From: an uncultured Collinsella sp.
Lineage (GTDB): Bacteria; Actinomycetota; Coriobacteriia; Coriobacteriales; Coriobacteriaceae
Assembly: GCA_900542305.1 (NCBI GenBank)
Contig: UQMU01000005.1
Location: 1-64,000, forward strand
Length of the DNA stretch: 64,000 bases
Reading direction: 5' to 3'
Shown here: positions 43,291 to 52,498 of the stretch, one piece after another
Position numbering within the stretch: the stretch's first letter is position 1
Layout of the letters: each line of letters starts with the position of its first letter
Translations under genes and position numbers: made by a program
Notes under the pieces: model-generated
What the model was told of the DNA's origin: nothing
Databases searched by the model: none
What the model saw: the letters and a program-made list of their open reading frames with translations, nothing else

Positions 43291-45810
43291 CTATTCGCTA
43301 GCACCTTCGTTGTCTTCGCGGTCATTGGCAAGCATTGCTGCGCCGGCAACCGTTGCTGCCACGGCGGCAGCGGCGAGCCCGGCGGCGATACCAGAGCCGT
43401 CGCCCGTGTCGGCGAGCTTTCCGTCCGAGCCCTTGCCCTTGTTGCCCTTGCCGTTCTTGTCGGCGCTGCCCACGTTGGCGCCAGTGCCGGTGCCGGCGCC
43501 GCCCACGTTGGCGCCAGTGCCGGTGCCGGCGCCGCCTGCACTGTCCGAAGTCGTCACGGTAAAGCTTACGGCTCCATTGCTGGCGAGCATGTAGTTCTGT
43601 GCCGCGTCGCCCAACAGGTCTTTCGCACGCACCCAATACGTCCCCGCGGCAAATGCCTCGCCCTCGGCCATCACCGTTCCTGGAGCACCGTTTGCATCGT
43701 GCATAAACTCGAGTTGGGCCGTGCAGGCATCGGTTTCGAGCTTGCCCTCGAGCGGCGCCGTGACCTTGGCGCGCACGTTTTCGCCGGCCTTAAGGCCTTC
43801 GAGCCCCTCAAAGTGGGGTGTCAGCGCGCGTGGATCGATATCGATGGGCACGGGGCCCCGCAGCTCCGTAACGGTCTCGTTGCCCAGGGCATCGACATCC
43901 ACATATTCGATGGCAAACGCATGGCCCGAAGCCGCCACGTTGAGTACGTTGCTGCTGTCGACAAGGCGGAAATGGCCCTCGCCAACGGTCTTGCCATCTT
44001 GGAGCGAGGCATCGCTCAGCGAGTCTCCATACGTCATGTGCATGCGGTCCGGGAGGCAGCATGAAACTGTTGGCTTGTGCTTCGCGTCGTAATTGCGTTG
44101 GTAGATGCTCCGGGCCAGTGCCGAATCGACAAAGTCGGACGCGATAATACCAACGTGCTTGAGGCAATCTGACTTTGTTTTATCGCTGCCGCTGGGATTG
44201 ATGTACTGGCTCTTGTACAGATGCTCGTTGACCACTCGCGCCGCGGTAAAAGGATTGCTTCCTTGTTTGTAATTCGTGCAACTGGTGTAGTTGATACACC
44301 AGCTGTGCTCCAGGACCTTTACCTTGGCCCCGTCATTGTCCTCGACGTCCACCATGATGCGGGCGAGCTTGGTTGTCTCCTGCAGCGCCATATCGACCCA
44401 GCCGATTTTGTCGGTTCCTGTGCATTCGTAATGGTCCTGGGCGTATACCTTGGTGCAATAGGGCTCTTCGTCACCCGTTTTCCCCACGGCTTCAAAGCCC
44501 CGCTCGTCTCGAACGAGACACATAGAGGTGCTGTCGGTGTGTGCTGCGATTTTGTCGTCCCATTGGGTGAGATCGAGGCCCCACGTGTGGCCGCTTACGC
44601 TGTTGCCGGCGAGTACAAATCGACGCAGCAGGACGATCTTTCCGCGCACCTCGTTCGGTGTGGGGATTCGGCTCGATGTGTAGAACAGATCGGGATTATC
44701 GTGGATAACCTTGGCGAAAGCCGTCGTAACGCTTTCGTCGGTAGCCTCGTCGTTGCCTCGTGACGCAAGCATGATGAGCGCTTCTGACGGGTTTTCGTTC
44801 AAAAATGTTTTGAAGTAGTCGATGACATTGGAGAGATGCATAAAGCCCCCGTCTTTTTTGAGCAGGTAGCATCTTCCATGGTCGATACCGGGGTCGCCGT
44901 TCTCGTCGTTCCTTCCGAGTCGGATATCAAAATAGCGAATGCCTTCGAGCAACTGCGTGGGGATGTAATCCTGCTGGCACTTTGCTTGTGAGGATTGGGG
45001 CTCGGTGTCGTTGTCCACGCTGCAGGTGCCCGAATCATGCGTGCCCGGGATACTCAGCTCGTCGAGGTACTTGTTGTCGTCGACGTATTTCATCCAGCAT
45101 GGTCCGTCGACGTAGCTGCTATACGTGGTCCAGTCGATACTTCTAACTGTGGTATTGATCTTGCCCATGTCGTAACCGACAAGTTCTAGCTCCCACGGAA
45201 TGCTCTTACTCTTATGGCAGATCTTATTGTTGTCCTGGTCTTTGCCGTTCGATTCTATTGCCAGGTACTTAATGTCTTTTTTCTCGGTTTCTTTCTCGAC
45301 CGTGCGGTCTCGGATGATATAGGTTCCGTTTGATTGACGCTCGAACGCAAAAGCGCGGCTGGGCTTGTTGTCATACTCGCCGCCCCATACGTGGATGACC
45401 TTTCCATCTTTGTCCGAGTCGTCGTCGACCGACCAAATGCTGTAGCCCGTCTTTTTATGCTCTTCGAAATTGAGCAAGGTGCGGATGGCATACCAATTTG
45501 TATTTTCTGTATCGGTCGCTACGTGCTCAAGGATGAGCTTGCTGGACGTGCCGTCGTTAAACAGGTGGCAGACGTTGCCGCGAACGTTGCCGTCTTGGTT
45601 GACGCTCGCGGTGCGAAAATAGCCAGCGGGGCGAAGGCGAATGACAAACTTGTCGAGGCTGTCCGACGGTGCGGGTGTGTTGTCTGCAAATGCCGCTCGC
45701 AGGGGAATGCCCGGCGCTGCGGTTTCGGGCAGGCTTGCCAGCGGCGACAACGCGGCGAGTCCAAGGCCCAGCGTAAACGCTCGGCGACTGATGGCGTGGT
45801 GTTCGGTCAT
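43291..45810 (-). CDS. Phosphatidylinositol-specific phospholipase C-like cell-wall protein
   Basis: 839 residues after GGAGGAG. The N-terminus is a Tat-type signal (SRRAFTLGLGLAALSPLASL). A ricin/beta-type region (about 60-225) precedes the PI-PLC X domain, with both general acid/base histidines present: SIPGTHDSGT (about 258) and GIDHGRCYL (about 309), plus IRYFDIRLGR. A Gly/Thr-rich linker has an 11-residue unit in two copies. The C-terminus ends in LADTG, a hydrophobic helix and an acidic rather than basic tail, so sortase anchoring is probable but not standard. It would cleave phosphatidylinositol or glycosyl-PI at the cell surface, perhaps of host origin. Confidence 0.82.
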   Translation of the reverse strand: MTEHHAISRRAFTLGLGLAALSPLASLPETAAPGIPLRAAFADNTPAPSDSLDKFVIRLRPAGYFRTASVNQDGNVRGNVCHLFNDGTSSKLILEHVATDTENTNWYAIRTLLNFEEHKKTGYSIWSVDDDSDKDGKVIHVWGGEYDNKPSRAFAFERQSNGTYIIRDRTVEKETEKKDIKYLAIESNGKDQDNNKICHKSKSIPWELELVGYDMGKINTTVRSIDWTTYSSYVDGPCWMKYVDDNKYLDELSIPGTHDSGTCSVDNDTEPQSSQAKCQQDYIPTQLLEGIRYFDIRLGRNDENGDPGIDHGRCYLLKKDGGFMHLSNVIDYFKTFLNENPSEALIMLASRGNDEATDESVTTAFAKVIHDNPDLFYTSSRIPTPNEVRGKIVLLRRFVLAGNSVSGHTWGLDLTQWDDKIAAHTDSTSMCLVRDERGFEAVGKTGDEEPYCTKVYAQDHYECTGTDKIGWVDMALQETTKLARIMVDVEDNDGAKVKVLEHSWCINYTSCTNYKQGSNPFTAARVVNEHLYKSQYINPSGSDKTKSDCLKHVGIIASDFVDSALARSIYQRNYDAKHKPTVSCCLPDRMHMTYGDSLSDASLQDGKTVGEGHFRLVDSSNVLNVAASGHAFAIEYVDVDALGNETVTELRGPVPIDIDPRALTPHFEGLEGLKAGENVRAKVTAPLEGKLETDACTAQLEFMHDANGAPGTVMAEGEAFAAGTYWVRAKDLLGDAAQNYMLASNGAVSFTVTTSDSAGGAGTGTGANVGGAGTGTGANVGSADKNGKGNKGKGSDGKLADTGDGSGIAAGLAAAAVAATVAGAAMLANDREDNEGASE

Positions 45811-46115
45811 ATCTCCTCCGTTCGCAGGGTGCGGTTATGCACTTGTTTTGGTCACTATACTGCCCAGATGTTTAAAGACGCCGGTTTAAATTGCCTGCGC
45901 GGCGCTATAAATCGGCGGGCGGACGTGTTGGGGCACTTGTCTATTTGTGCTGTTATCACGTCTGGGATGGTTTTGGAGCCCGACATCCTGCGTTCGTCGG
46001 CTACCGGCATAAGAAAGGGGAGGGTCGGTTTACCGGCCCTCCCTGGGTACGAAGCGATGAGATACCGTCGCTTGTTTGCACTGCGTCCGTGTTTTCCGTT
46101 GCGCTCGCCAGTCGC
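45811..46115. other. Intergenic region with lipoprotein terminator
   Basis: The right-hand gene's transcript ends at the hairpin 46018-46028/46033-46043 (11 bp, one G-T pair), followed on the minus strand by CCTTTCTT. The rest is the promoter area of the phospholipase-like gene with no clear motifs and no coding frame. Confidence 0.5.
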
Positions 46116-46709
46116 TTAGCGCTTGATCTCGATATCGTCGAGCTTGACGTCCATAGCCTCGGTCTTTGCCTTGGCGATGTCGTCGGCAAATTTCAGAGAC
46201 TCCATCATGGTCTCGACGGCATCCTTGTGCTCTTCGACATTGTCGATACGCACGTACACACTGCCGCCGTCAACGTCAGTGAAGTACTCGGTCGTCACGC
46301 CGCCCGAGTGCGTAAAGTAGGCGCTGCGCCAGGTCTTGCCGTTGTACTTAACGGGATCGCTCTCGGTCCATCCGGAGTTGGCCTTCCACTTTGCCTCGTA
46401 GTCGAACAGCTCGTCGGCGTTCTTGTCAGGATCGAAGACGGGGATGAAGCGGTCGCTGGCATGCTCGCTCTCGGTGAACTTAAACTGGGCCCTGTCGGCG
46501 GTATCGCCTGCGACGTCCGTGATTTCGACGCCCTCGGGCACCTCGACTTTAAACCAAATGAAGTCGGTCCTCATATCCACGGCTGGCTTTTCCGCTCCAC
46601 CGCCACCGCCGCTGCCGGTAGCGCCGCCGCTGCCACCGCAACCCACCAAGGCAACTGCGGCAAAGAGACTGATGCAGAGGGTGAGAATCGCAAAGGCCTT
46701 CTTTTTCAT
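46116..46709 (-). CDS. Lipoprotein, unknown function (paralogue A)
   Basis: 197 residues. The signal peptide MKKKAFAILTLCISLFAAVA ends in a lipobox LVGC, so Cys24 is lipidated. A Gly/Ser linker and a domain of about 150 residues follow, beginning TDFIWFKVEVPEGV and containing YNGKTWRSAYFTHSGGVTTEY. A close paralogue lies immediately upstream (46939-47541). GGAGGA precedes the ATG. The domain is probably a small beta sandwich; its ligand is unknown. Confidence 0.8.
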   Translation of the reverse strand: MKKKAFAILTLCISLFAAVALVGCGGSGGATGSGGGGGAEKPAVDMRTDFIWFKVEVPEGVEITDVAGDTADRAQFKFTESEHASDRFIPVFDPDKNADELFDYEAKWKANSGWTESDPVKYNGKTWRSAYFTHSGGVTTEYFTDVDGGSVYVRIDNVEEHKDAVETMMESLKFADDIAKAKTEAMDVKLDDIEIKR

Positions 46710-46728
46710 GGTCGTGTCCTCCTCGATC

Positions 46729-46806
46729 TGTAACCGCCCATGGATTACCTGCCTTTACTGTACGCGCGAGCGGCTCGTTCGGGTGGGCCATGTGTCCCAT
46801 TCTGAG
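46729..46806 (+). repeat. Direct repeat, copy 1 of about 78 bp
   Basis: This stretch (ctgtaaccgcccatggatta and onward to gggccatgtgtcccat) recurs at 48809-48882 with roughly 80 percent identity. The end, gtgggccatgtgtcccat, is also present at 47741-47758. Confidence 0.65.
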
Positions 46807-46840
46807 GGCCGGATTTGCGCCGGCAAGTGGCAATATGTCC

Positions 46841-46881
46841 GGGCGCAAAAGAGGGGAGGGCCGATGCTGTCGGCCCTCCCC
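46841..46881 (-). terminator. Terminator of lipoprotein B
   Basis: Twelve-base perfect stem (46853-46864 with 46870-46881), followed on the minus strand by CTCTTTTG. Confidence 0.75.
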
Positions 46882-46938
46882 GGGGTTGGGTGCCCGCGCT
46901 TTTATTGGGGCGCGTGCGCGGACGTGCGTGGACTCTTG

Positions 46939-47541
46939 CTACTCGATCTCGATGCTCGAAATCTCGACTTCGCGTGCCTCGGCAACTGCCTTCGTCATGT
47001 CATCGGGGAACTCGACGGAGTTGAGGAGCGCCTCGGCTTCTTTCTTATGCAGATCGAAGTTCGAGATGAGGACGTAGACGCTTCCCGGCTCAACGTCGGT
47101 AAAGAGGAGGGTTGAGACGCCGCTGTTGTCCTCGTACGTTCCGACGAGCCACGTCCTGCCGTTATACTCGACGGATCCGCCATCCTTCCACTGGAACGTA
47201 TCACCTTTCTTTTCTGCCTGGTCAGCGTGGGATTCCTCTGCCGTCAGCGCTTTTTTCCAAACGGGGATAAAGCGATCGGCCGAACCGTTCTCGTCTTCGG
47301 GGAAGGTGAGCTGGACCCTGTCGGCGTTCTTGCCGGCGGAGTCGCTCACGCCAACGCTCTCGGGCATCTCGACCTTAAACCAGATAAAGTCGGTCTTTGC
47401 GGCTGCGGGGGCCTTTTCCTTACTTTCGCTCTTGGATGCGCTGCTGCCCCCGCCCGATGCGTTCCCGCCGCAGCCGACAAGGGCAAACGCGGCAAAGAGG
47501 GCGATGCAAAGGGAAAGGATCGATAGGGTCTTTTTCTTCAT
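46939..47541 (-). CDS. Lipoprotein, unknown function (paralogue B)
   Basis: 200 residues from ATG 47541, after GGAGG. An upstream in-frame ATG at 47574 is less likely because MKKKTLSILSLCIALFAAFA is a normal start. Lipobox LVGCGG, Ser-rich linker, then TDFIWFKVEMPESVGVSDSA and RTWLVGTYEDNSGVSTLLF, which parallel paralogue A closely. The two genes are tandem duplicates. An ATG-proximal leader of about 200 bases holds a motif (gggacacatggcccac) also seen near paralogue A. Confidence 0.8.
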   Translation of the reverse strand: MKKKTLSILSLCIALFAAFALVGCGGNASGGGSSASKSESKEKAPAAAKTDFIWFKVEMPESVGVSDSAGKNADRVQLTFPEDENGSADRFIPVWKKALTAEESHADQAEKKGDTFQWKDGGSVEYNGRTWLVGTYEDNSGVSTLLFTDVEPGSVYVLISNFDLHKKEAEALLNSVEFPDDMTKAVAEAREVEISSIEIE

Positions 47542-47904
47542 GGTGGCGTCCTCCTTGTCTGCCGATGACATCACGGCGCCGCATGCTGTTGGGGTGCTGA
47601 TTGGACTGGCGGCGGATGTCTCTGTGTACTGTGCGGCTTATGCCTCCGTTCATCGCTTGTGGCCGTTGCACGGCCGTGCCCCAACGGGTTCCTTACTTAT
47701 AGATATGCCCCAGCTTGTGCTGCCCAGGAGTCTCGAAAGGTGGGCCATGTGTCCCATGTTTGCGTGTGCGGGCTTGCCGCAAGGTGGGCCTGGCGCTGGG
47801 CAAGCGTGCGGCTTGGTTGATGCTCCCAATGTTGCGCAACAGCGATGCCGGCTTAAGGTTTTAGACTTGGCTGTGACAAAAGCTAAACCACGAAAGGTCG
47901 AACG
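47542..47904. other. Divergent promoter region of lipoprotein B and zinc-ribbon gene
   Basis: No gene. It contains one copy of the motif gtgggccatgtgtcccat (47741-47758). AAAGG lies seven bases before the zinc-ribbon ATG (47905). A tttagacttggct stretch precedes it, but no strong promoter is seen. Confidence 0.4.
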
Positions 47905-48756
47905 ATGTTCTGTCAAAAATGCGGACAGCAAGTTCCCGATGGATCGACGTTTTGCACGCATTGCGGGGCGTCGCTTGCGGGTGGCTCCGCGCCGATGCCT
48001 GCGGCTGCTACTCCGACTTCTGCGCCCACGGCCGGCCCGGGCCTGACCCAGTCGATGCCGCCGGTCGCGCCTGCGCCTCAAAAGCCCAAGAGCAAGGCGC
48101 CGGTCATTATCGCGGTGGCGTGTGCCGCCGTGGTGCTCCTTGGGGGCGGCACGGTGTTTGCGCTCACGATGCTTAACGGCTCCAAGAGCTCTGGCACGCA
48201 AATCTCGGTAATCGATACCGGGTCTTCGGACGAGAAAGATTCTTCTGCCAAGAAGAAGAGCGACAAGTCCAAGTCTAAGGAGTCTTCGTCGTCGGATGAC
48301 GAGGCTGTTCCCGAGGACGAGTCGGCATACTACGGCTCGGGCGATTCGGACGATTACCTAACCGACGTGTATACGTACACGAACGACATGCATCCTTATA
48401 GCATGTCGATTCCCAATCGCTTTGAGATGGAAGATACTCCCAGCGGCAGTGGCGCCAGGTATGAGGATCCGGAGACGGGGTTTGTGATCAACCTGTTTGG
48501 CTACGTCATCATTAACGAAGAAACCTCGCACGAGATGTTCGTCGACGCGGACACCTCGGGCAAGGCCGATCTCTATACCGCAGAGGGCGACAACTGGTAC
48601 GTGGTCTCGTGGCGCGACGGCGACACGATCATTTACGAAAAGACGATCGTCACGGATTCGACGATTGCCACGGCGCATTTGGAGTACTCGACTGCAAATC
48701 GCGACATGGGGTCGAAGATTATCGATACGCTGTTGCCGACGTTCCAGGTGGACTAG
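47905..48756 (+). CDS. Zinc-ribbon membrane-anchored protein, unknown function
   Basis: 283 residues. The zinc ribbon MFCQKCGQQVPDGSTFCTHC is nearly the same as that of the protein at 35249. A Pro/Ala linker, a membrane helix (VIIAVACAAVVLLGGGTVFALTM, about 70-92), a Ser/Lys/Asp-rich spacer and an outer domain of about 130 residues follow (DMHPYSMSIPNRFEME, GFVINLFGYVII, TIYEKTIV-like IIYEKTIVTD). The outer part differs from that of the 35249 protein, so only the anchor is shared. Function unknown. Confidence 0.75.
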   Translation: MFCQKCGQQVPDGSTFCTHCGASLAGGSAPMPAAATPTSAPTAGPGLTQSMPPVAPAPQKPKSKAPVIIAVACAAVVLLGGGTVFALTMLNGSKSSGTQISVIDTGSSDEKDSSAKKKSDKSKSKESSSSDDEAVPEDESAYYGSGDSDDYLTDVYTYTNDMHPYSMSIPNRFEMEDTPSGSGARYEDPETGFVINLFGYVIINEETSHEMFVDADTSGKADLYTAEGDNWYVVSWRDGDTIIYEKTIVTDSTIATAHLEYSTANRDMGSKIIDTLLPTFQVD

Positions 48757-49058
48757 GCGCCCGTGCCTATAGCCGGCAATCGGAAACACCGATAGCCAGA
48801 GCTCCTGATCTGTTACCGCCTATGGGTTACCCGCCTTTACTGTACGCGCAAGTGACTCGTAAGGGTGGGCCATGTGCCCCGTGTTTGGTGCGGTGGGGCG
48901 GAGCGTGGCCGGGGCTGCGAATCTTGGCGACGGACGCAGCCGGTTAGTCATCGTGGGTGCCTCGCCACAGCTTTTTGTGCAAAAAGGGGTCCGAACCTTT
49001 TGCGGTGCGGACCCCTTTGCGTTGCAACAAGTTGCTGCGGCGTGTTTCGAAGTTGAAA
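48757..49058. other. Intergenic region with repeat copy 2 and surface-gene terminator
   Basis: Contains a short hairpin element cctatagccggcaatcggaa (48766-48805) whose relative lies at 50791-50833, then repeat copy 2 (48809-48882), then the terminator listed next. No coding frame. Confidence 0.5.
48971..49018 (-). terminator. Terminator of the LPKTG surface protein gene
   Basis: Eleven-base stem aaaggggtccg/cggacccctttt-type (48983-48993 with 49008-49018), followed on the minus strand by TTTTTGCAC. Confidence 0.8.
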
Positions 49059-50537
49059 TTACTTGCGAACTTTAGACGCGACAGCGCTGGCGGCAAAGCA
49101 GACAATCGCCATAACACCCATTGCAGCGATGACGCTGGAAGTGCCGTCACCCGTTTTGGGCAGAGCCTGCTCGTTTGCCTTGGTCTTATTTGCAGGCTTG
49201 CCGGCAGGCTTGTTGTCGGAAGGCTTGGGCGCGGGCTCGTCCTTCTTCCACTGGGCGAACAGCGTCACAGGAGCGGAAAGCTCAACCGTAACGCCCGCGG
49301 CATAGCTTGTGCCGGAGCCATTCTTTGCGGTGTTCCAGCCCACGAAGGAGTAGCCCTTGCGCACCGGCTGCTCGGCCGTAACCTCGGCTTCGGTGACGCA
49401 CTTAACGGGTGCGAATTCGGCAGCCTGCTCATCCTCGGAGCCGTTCAGGTCGTAGGAGAGATCGTAGGCCTTCTCCACGAAATCAGGCTTGACGAAGCCG
49501 CAGTACTTGCACTTAGGGGTCCCCGTGCGAGTCCAAGTACCGGCATTGTCAGAGGCCCACTCGGTGTAGGCGACATCGTAGGCGTTGTCATGCTCGCCGT
49601 CGGTGTAGCTGTGGGTTTTCTTCTCGCCTTTGAACGTCTCGCCTTTTTTGGACCACACGAGAGTGCCGTCAATCTTGACATCGGTACGGCCGGTGTTGTT
49701 GCCCGACTTGCCACCAAAGCCAAAGAGCTGCGAGCAGGTGGTCCTGTCGCGCGCAGCCGTGACGGTATTATTGCCAGTAATGTTGAGGATGAACTTGTGG
49801 TCCCCCATAAGAGAGTCGTTGATATTCAACGCCTGCTTGTCTTTGTCGCCATTCGAGTTGAACGTGCAATTATTCACGTTAACGGTGATGTCCTGCGTGC
49901 TGGCTTCTCTGTAGACGTTGATGACCTTACCGGTTGCGTTAAAGGTGCAGGTGTCAAACGTCATGACCGGCGAGCTGTAGGTCCACAGGGAATAGTCTCC
50001 ATCAGGGGCGTTGAACGTAGTGTTGTTGAACTCAGCGGAGGTGTAGCCCCAGTAGAACGTCTTGCCGTTAATGACACAATGGTCAACGACAGTCTTATTG
50101 GCGCGGATGAAGCCAAGGTAGTCTGCGTTGCCGGAACGCAGCGTCATCTTCTCGAACGTTACAGTGCCGGCGCCATCGAAGGAATAGTCGCCGTTGTACT
50201 CGGTGCCAAAGTTGGCGGGATCGGGCACGAGTGCGCCGATGTTCCATGCGGTTTTATCGGTTCCCTGGCCCACAAAGGTGAGGTCCTTGTCCTTGGTGTG
50301 GCCCACGGAGCTCACGCCGTAGAGGGTGTAGTTGCCCTCGCCGAGCTTGATGGTGTCGCCGCTTTCCGCCTCGGCGGTGGCGGTGGCAAGATCGTTGTAG
50401 CTTGCACCGGTGCGGGCATTGGTGATCGTGCTGGTAGCGCCGTCTGCAAAGGCAGGCGACGCGAGGCCTATCAAGACAAACGCAGCGGTAACAAACGCAG
50501 CGATCGCACGATATGCCGTTCTGGTTAACGACTTCAT
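49059..50537 (-). CDS. LPKTG cell-wall surface protein with beta-helix and InlB-type repeat
   Basis: 492 residues. A signal peptide (IAAFVTAAFVLIGLASPAFA) is followed by a right-handed beta-helix-like region of about 250 residues (TFEKMTLRSGNADYLGFIRA, NNTTFNAPDGDYS, VNNCTFNSNGDK). A Listeria/InlB B-repeat follows (YDLSYDLNG...YSFVGWNTAKNGSGTSY...TLFAQWKKD). The C-terminus has LPKTGDG, a hydrophobic helix and SKVRK, the classic sortase signal. AAAGGAGT precedes the ATG. It is probably a surface adhesin. The AT-rich upstream region (50538-50700) suggests a strong promoter. Confidence 0.85.
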   Translation of the reverse strand: MKSLTRTAYRAIAAFVTAAFVLIGLASPAFADGATSTITNARTGASYNDLATATAEAESGDTIKLGEGNYTLYGVSSVGHTKDKDLTFVGQGTDKTAWNIGALVPDPANFGTEYNGDYSFDGAGTVTFEKMTLRSGNADYLGFIRANKTVVDHCVINGKTFYWGYTSAEFNNTTFNAPDGDYSLWTYSSPVMTFDTCTFNATGKVINVYREASTQDITVNVNNCTFNSNGDKDKQALNINDSLMGDHKFILNITGNNTVTAARDRTTCSQLFGFGGKSGNNTGRTDVKIDGTLVWSKKGETFKGEKKTHSYTDGEHDNAYDVAYTEWASDNAGTWTRTGTPKCKYCGFVKPDFVEKAYDLSYDLNGSEDEQAAEFAPVKCVTEAEVTAEQPVRKGYSFVGWNTAKNGSGTSYAAGVTVELSAPVTLFAQWKKDEPAPKPSDNKPAGKPANKTKANEQALPKTGDGTSSVIAAMGVMAIVCFAASAVASKVRK

Positions 50538-50969
50538 GCTGACACTCCTTTTATTCCGGTTTTAGCCAACATATATAGTTTAGATTCTGTAAATTTTTTT
50601 CCGAGCGTGTTAAAAATTAGATTGCCGATAAGTTATAACCACACAGTAAAAACACAGGAATTTGTAAAATGTTGCAAGTGTTTTTGCAACAAAATTGCGT
50701 CAGCGACAGCATTTTGGGCGGTTGCAACGCTCCCGCCTCTTGGGTGGATCGCTTGCCGACTGCGCGACGGTGCCACTTTAGGTGGAATTTTCTATTGCCG
50801 GCAATCGAAAACGGCGATAGCCGAGGCTCCTGACAGCCGCTTTCTTATGGGTTAGACTGGGCTTCGAAAAATCCGATGAATGGGACAACTGCCTCCTGGC
50901 ATCGTTGCCCCATTTTTATTTTGGCGTGTTATGGCCTCGACTGCCGGCACGCCAGATAGAGGTGTTTCG
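50538..50969. other. AT-rich promoter region and fchA leader
   Basis: 50538-50700 is AT-rich, with tatata near 50571-50576 as a candidate -10 for the surface protein on the minus strand. At 50791-50833 a hairpin element (ctattgccg/cggcgatag) matches one at 48766-48805. No gene is seen. Confidence 0.45.
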
Positions 50970-51602
50970 ATGAGCCAAGAGATGATGGATAAAACCTGTC
51001 GCGGTTTTGCCGAGGCGTTGGCTGCACGCGAGCCGGTTCCCGGCGGCGGCAGCGCCAGCGCGTTTGTGGGAGCGCTGGGTGCCTCGCTGTGCGGGATGGT
51101 TGCTCGCTATGGCGCGACGAACCCCGCGCTTGCCGATCGCGCAGGCGATCTGACGCGTGCATTTGCCCAGGCGGATGAGTTGGCGCAGGAACTTGTCGAC
51201 TTGGTTGCCGAGGATGTTCGAGCCTACGGGCAGGTGTCGGCGGCATACGGTGTTTCGCGCGAGGATTCGGCTCGTGCGGCGGCGATCCAGGATGCGCTGC
51301 ACGTGGCCGCCATGCCACCGTATCGGATCATGGACGCCTGCGGCCGCGCGCTAGCGCTGCTCGAGGATATGGCCGATAAGGGCTCGCGCCAGTTGCTGTC
51401 CGACGTAGCGTGCGGCGCCGTATTCTGCCGCGCCGCCATGCAGGGAGCGAGCCTGACGCTCTTCGCCAATACCACGTCTATGAAAGACCGAGCGCGCGCC
51501 GAGGAGCTCGAGGCGGCGTGCGATGAACTGCTGGATACGTGGCTGCCGCGCGCCGATGCGCTGGCGCGCCGCGCCGCTGACGCCGCCAGGAAGAGGGGAT
51601 AG
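50970..51602 (+). CDS. fchA: Cyclodeaminase/cyclohydrolase FchA (methenyl-THF cyclohydrolase)
   Basis: 210 residues from ATG 50970, after GAGGTG. The family motif PVPGGGSASAFVGALGASL is at residues 23-41, and the fold is an all-helical bundle (FTCD-C). Related proteins act as formiminotetrahydrofolate cyclodeaminase or methenyl-THF cyclohydrolase. The gene is two bases ahead of folD, so both make one C1-folate unit. Because FolD here seems to lack its cyclohydrolase residues, this protein probably supplies that step. Confidence 0.9.
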   Translation: MSQEMMDKTCRGFAEALAAREPVPGGGSASAFVGALGASLCGMVARYGATNPALADRAGDLTRAFAQADELAQELVDLVAEDVRAYGQVSAAYGVSREDSARAAAIQDALHVAAMPPYRIMDACGRALALLEDMADKGSRQLLSDVACGAVFCRAAMQGASLTLFANTTSMKDRARAEELEAACDELLDTWLPRADALARRAADAARKRG

Positions 51603-51604
51603 CC

Positions 51605-52459
51605 ATGGCTGAGCTGTTGAAGGGCGCTCCCGTTGCCCGTGCTTTGACCGAGGAACTCGCTGCTCGCTGCGCCGCCCTGCGCGAGCGCGGCGTTGTGCCG
51701 ACGCTGGCCATCGTTCGCGTGGGCGAGCGCGAGGACGATCTATCCTATGAGCGCGGTGCTCTCAAGCGCTGCGAGAAGGTTGGCATCGAGGCTCGCCGCG
51801 TTTTGCTTCCCGCCGATGTTTCGCAGGACGAGCTGTTGGCGGCTATTAAGGACATCAATACCGACCCCGCTGTTCACGGCTGCCTGATGTTTCGCCCGCT
51901 GCCTGCTGGGCTTGACGAGGATGCAGTTGCCGCGGCACTCGATCCTGCCAAGGATGTTGACTCCATGACGCCGGCCTCGCTGCTCACCGCGCTTTCGGGG
52001 CGAGGCGAGGGCTTCGCCCCTTGCACGGCCGAGGCCGTGTTGGCGTTGCTGGACCATTATAGCGTTGAGCTGGATGGGGCCAAGGTCGCGGTCGTCGGTC
52101 GGTCGCTGGTGATCGGTCGTCCCGTTGCCGCCATGCTTACGGCTCGCAATGCCACGGTGACGACGTGCCATACGCATACGCGCGACTTGGCTGCTGAGTG
52201 CCGTGCGGCTGATATTGTGGTTGCGGCCGTTGGGCGCGCGCGCACGATTGGCGCGGATGCGGTTCGCGAGGGCCAGACGATCATCGATGTTGGCATTAAT
52301 TGGGACGAGGCTGCCGGAAAACTGGTCGGCGACGTCGATTTTGATGTGACGGAGCCGGTCGTTGGCGCAATTACTCCCGTGCCGGGCGGCGTGGGGGCTG
52401 TGACCACCGCGATTCTCGCTAAACACGTGATTGAGGCGGCGGAGCGTGCATCGAAATAG
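51605..52459 (+). CDS. folD: Methylene-THF dehydrogenase FolD with altered cyclohydrolase site
   Basis: 284 residues. The NADP-binding part shows VVGRSLVIGRPVAAML, DIVVAAVG and ITPVPGGVGAVTTAIL; the folate domain has Tyr48 and the KDVD motif (Asp119). Compared with E. coli FolD (Tyr50, Lys54, Gln98, Asp121), the catalytic lysine is Ala52 (SYERGALKRCEKVG) and the glutamine is Phe96 (GCLMFRPLP). These two residues are needed for cyclohydrolase action, so only the dehydrogenase step is expected. The neighbour FchA can complete the pathway. Length is normal. Confidence 0.92.
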   Translation: MAELLKGAPVARALTEELAARCAALRERGVVPTLAIVRVGEREDDLSYERGALKRCEKVGIEARRVLLPADVSQDELLAAIKDINTDPAVHGCLMFRPLPAGLDEDAVAAALDPAKDVDSMTPASLLTALSGRGEGFAPCTAEAVLALLDHYSVELDGAKVAVVGRSLVIGRPVAAMLTARNATVTTCHTHTRDLAAECRAADIVVAAVGRARTIGADAVREGQTIIDVGINWDEAAGKLVGDVDFDVTEPVVGAITPVPGGVGAVTTAILAKHVIEAAERASK

Positions 52460-52498
52460 GGGTTTTGGGCTGTATAGAGGGTCAGTTATATACCCGCT

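Noticed and set aside
43472..43537. Two 33-bp tandem copies, considered as a repeat array
   Set aside because: They encode the Gly/Thr-rich linker of the phospholipase-like protein and are ordinary low-complexity coding repeats.
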